Below, one piece after another: positions 63,911 to 64,000 of a DNA stretch of 64,000 bases; the stretch's first letter is position 1; every line of letters begins with the position of its first letter. Origin of the DNA: Devosia beringensis (GTDB taxonomy: Bacteria; Pseudomonadota; Alphaproteobacteria; Rhizobiales; Devosiaceae); NCBI RefSeq assembly GCF_014926585.1, contig NZ_CP045422.1:2200001-2264000 (forward strand). Direction: 5' to 3'. The notes below the pieces were generated by a model that had not been told where the DNA came from, did no database searches, and saw nothing but the letters and a program-made list of their open reading frames with translations. The position numbers were made by a program, and so were the translations under genes.

Positions 63911-64000
63911 ATGGTCCGTATTGTCCTGGCATTGCTGATGGGGTTGTTCGTCCTGGTCGACGTGGCGCCCGTGCTTGCCCAGAACAATGATACCATCCAG
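63911..64000 (+). CDS. Start of an exported protein, cut by the window edge
   Basis: Thirty codons are visible, all of them a signal peptide (VRIVLALLMGLFVLVDVAP, then VLAQ) and the first mature residues. GGAGG lies about 25 bp upstream. In related genomes a transglycosylase gene is often followed by an SGNH/DUF459 hydrolase, but nothing in the visible part proves this. Confidence 0.6.
   Translation, partial: MVRIVLALLMGLFVLVDVAPVLAQNNDTIQ

Overview
The window is GC-rich chromosomal DNA from an alphaproteobacterium, most likely of the order Hyphomicrobiales (Rhizobiales). A Devosia-like or related genus would fit, but I cannot fix the genus. The evidence is the 23S/5S sequence, an alphaproteobacterial initiator tRNA, an HWE-type histidine kinase, DUF599 and DUF2256 proteins, a Ku-LigD pair, and TRAP and GntR/FCD systems typical of this order. 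Genes are densely packed on both strands.

Layout. 1-2860: the 3' part of an rRNA operon (23S lacking its 5' end, then 5S and a strong terminator). 2917-4188: an intact IS3-family (IS407-type) element with terminal inverted repeats, a 4-bp target duplication and an A7 frameshift site. 4359-16346: envelope and household genes: a large MscS channel, an MltB-type transglycosylase, two related esterases, a nucleotidyltransferase-like protein, a glyoxalase-fold protein, bacterioferritin with its ferredoxin, an EAL phosphodiesterase, a DUF599 membrane protein, an aldo-keto reductase and a stand-alone tRNA-fMet. 15957-18589: a copper locus (small anchored protein, YcnI, CopC-CopD fusion). 18677-23082: a four-gene oxidative cassette (Ldh2-type dehydrogenase, iron-type alcohol dehydrogenase, semialdehyde dehydrogenase, GntR regulator). 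23156-26041: GDP-mannose synthesis. 26128-33215: mixed small genes, a sensor kinase, serine dehydratase, hydrolases and membrane proteins.

33256-40291 is the most interesting region. It holds an FAH-family hydrolase, a FucU mutarotase, a GntR/FCD regulator, a UxaA-family dehydratase, an SMP-30 lactonase and an FMN-dependent L-lactate dehydrogenase. The same 12-bp palindrome, CTAACATGTTAG, lies beside the regulator start and inside the lldD promoter. This matches a non-phosphorylated L-fucose (or similar 6-deoxysugar) route that ends in pyruvate plus L-lactate, with one regulator joining sugar-acid breakdown to lactate oxidation.

40294-46558: an ECF sigma/anti-sigma/COG4315 operon, a TakP-like TRAP transporter whose binding-protein gene converges on its permease genes, and a PfkB sugar kinase. 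46664-48751: a CcdA, thioredoxin and diheme cytochrome c group. 48752-52690: NadB, NadA and KDPG aldolase, with a degenerate HNH-like protein between the two NAD genes. 52711-54156: ModA and ModB with no ModC beside them. 54164-57685: the Ku-LigD end-joining pair. 57816-63839: SPFH and NfeD proteins, an outer-membrane barrel, divergent galU and galE, and a second MltB-type transglycosylase. A truncated exported protein runs off the right edge.
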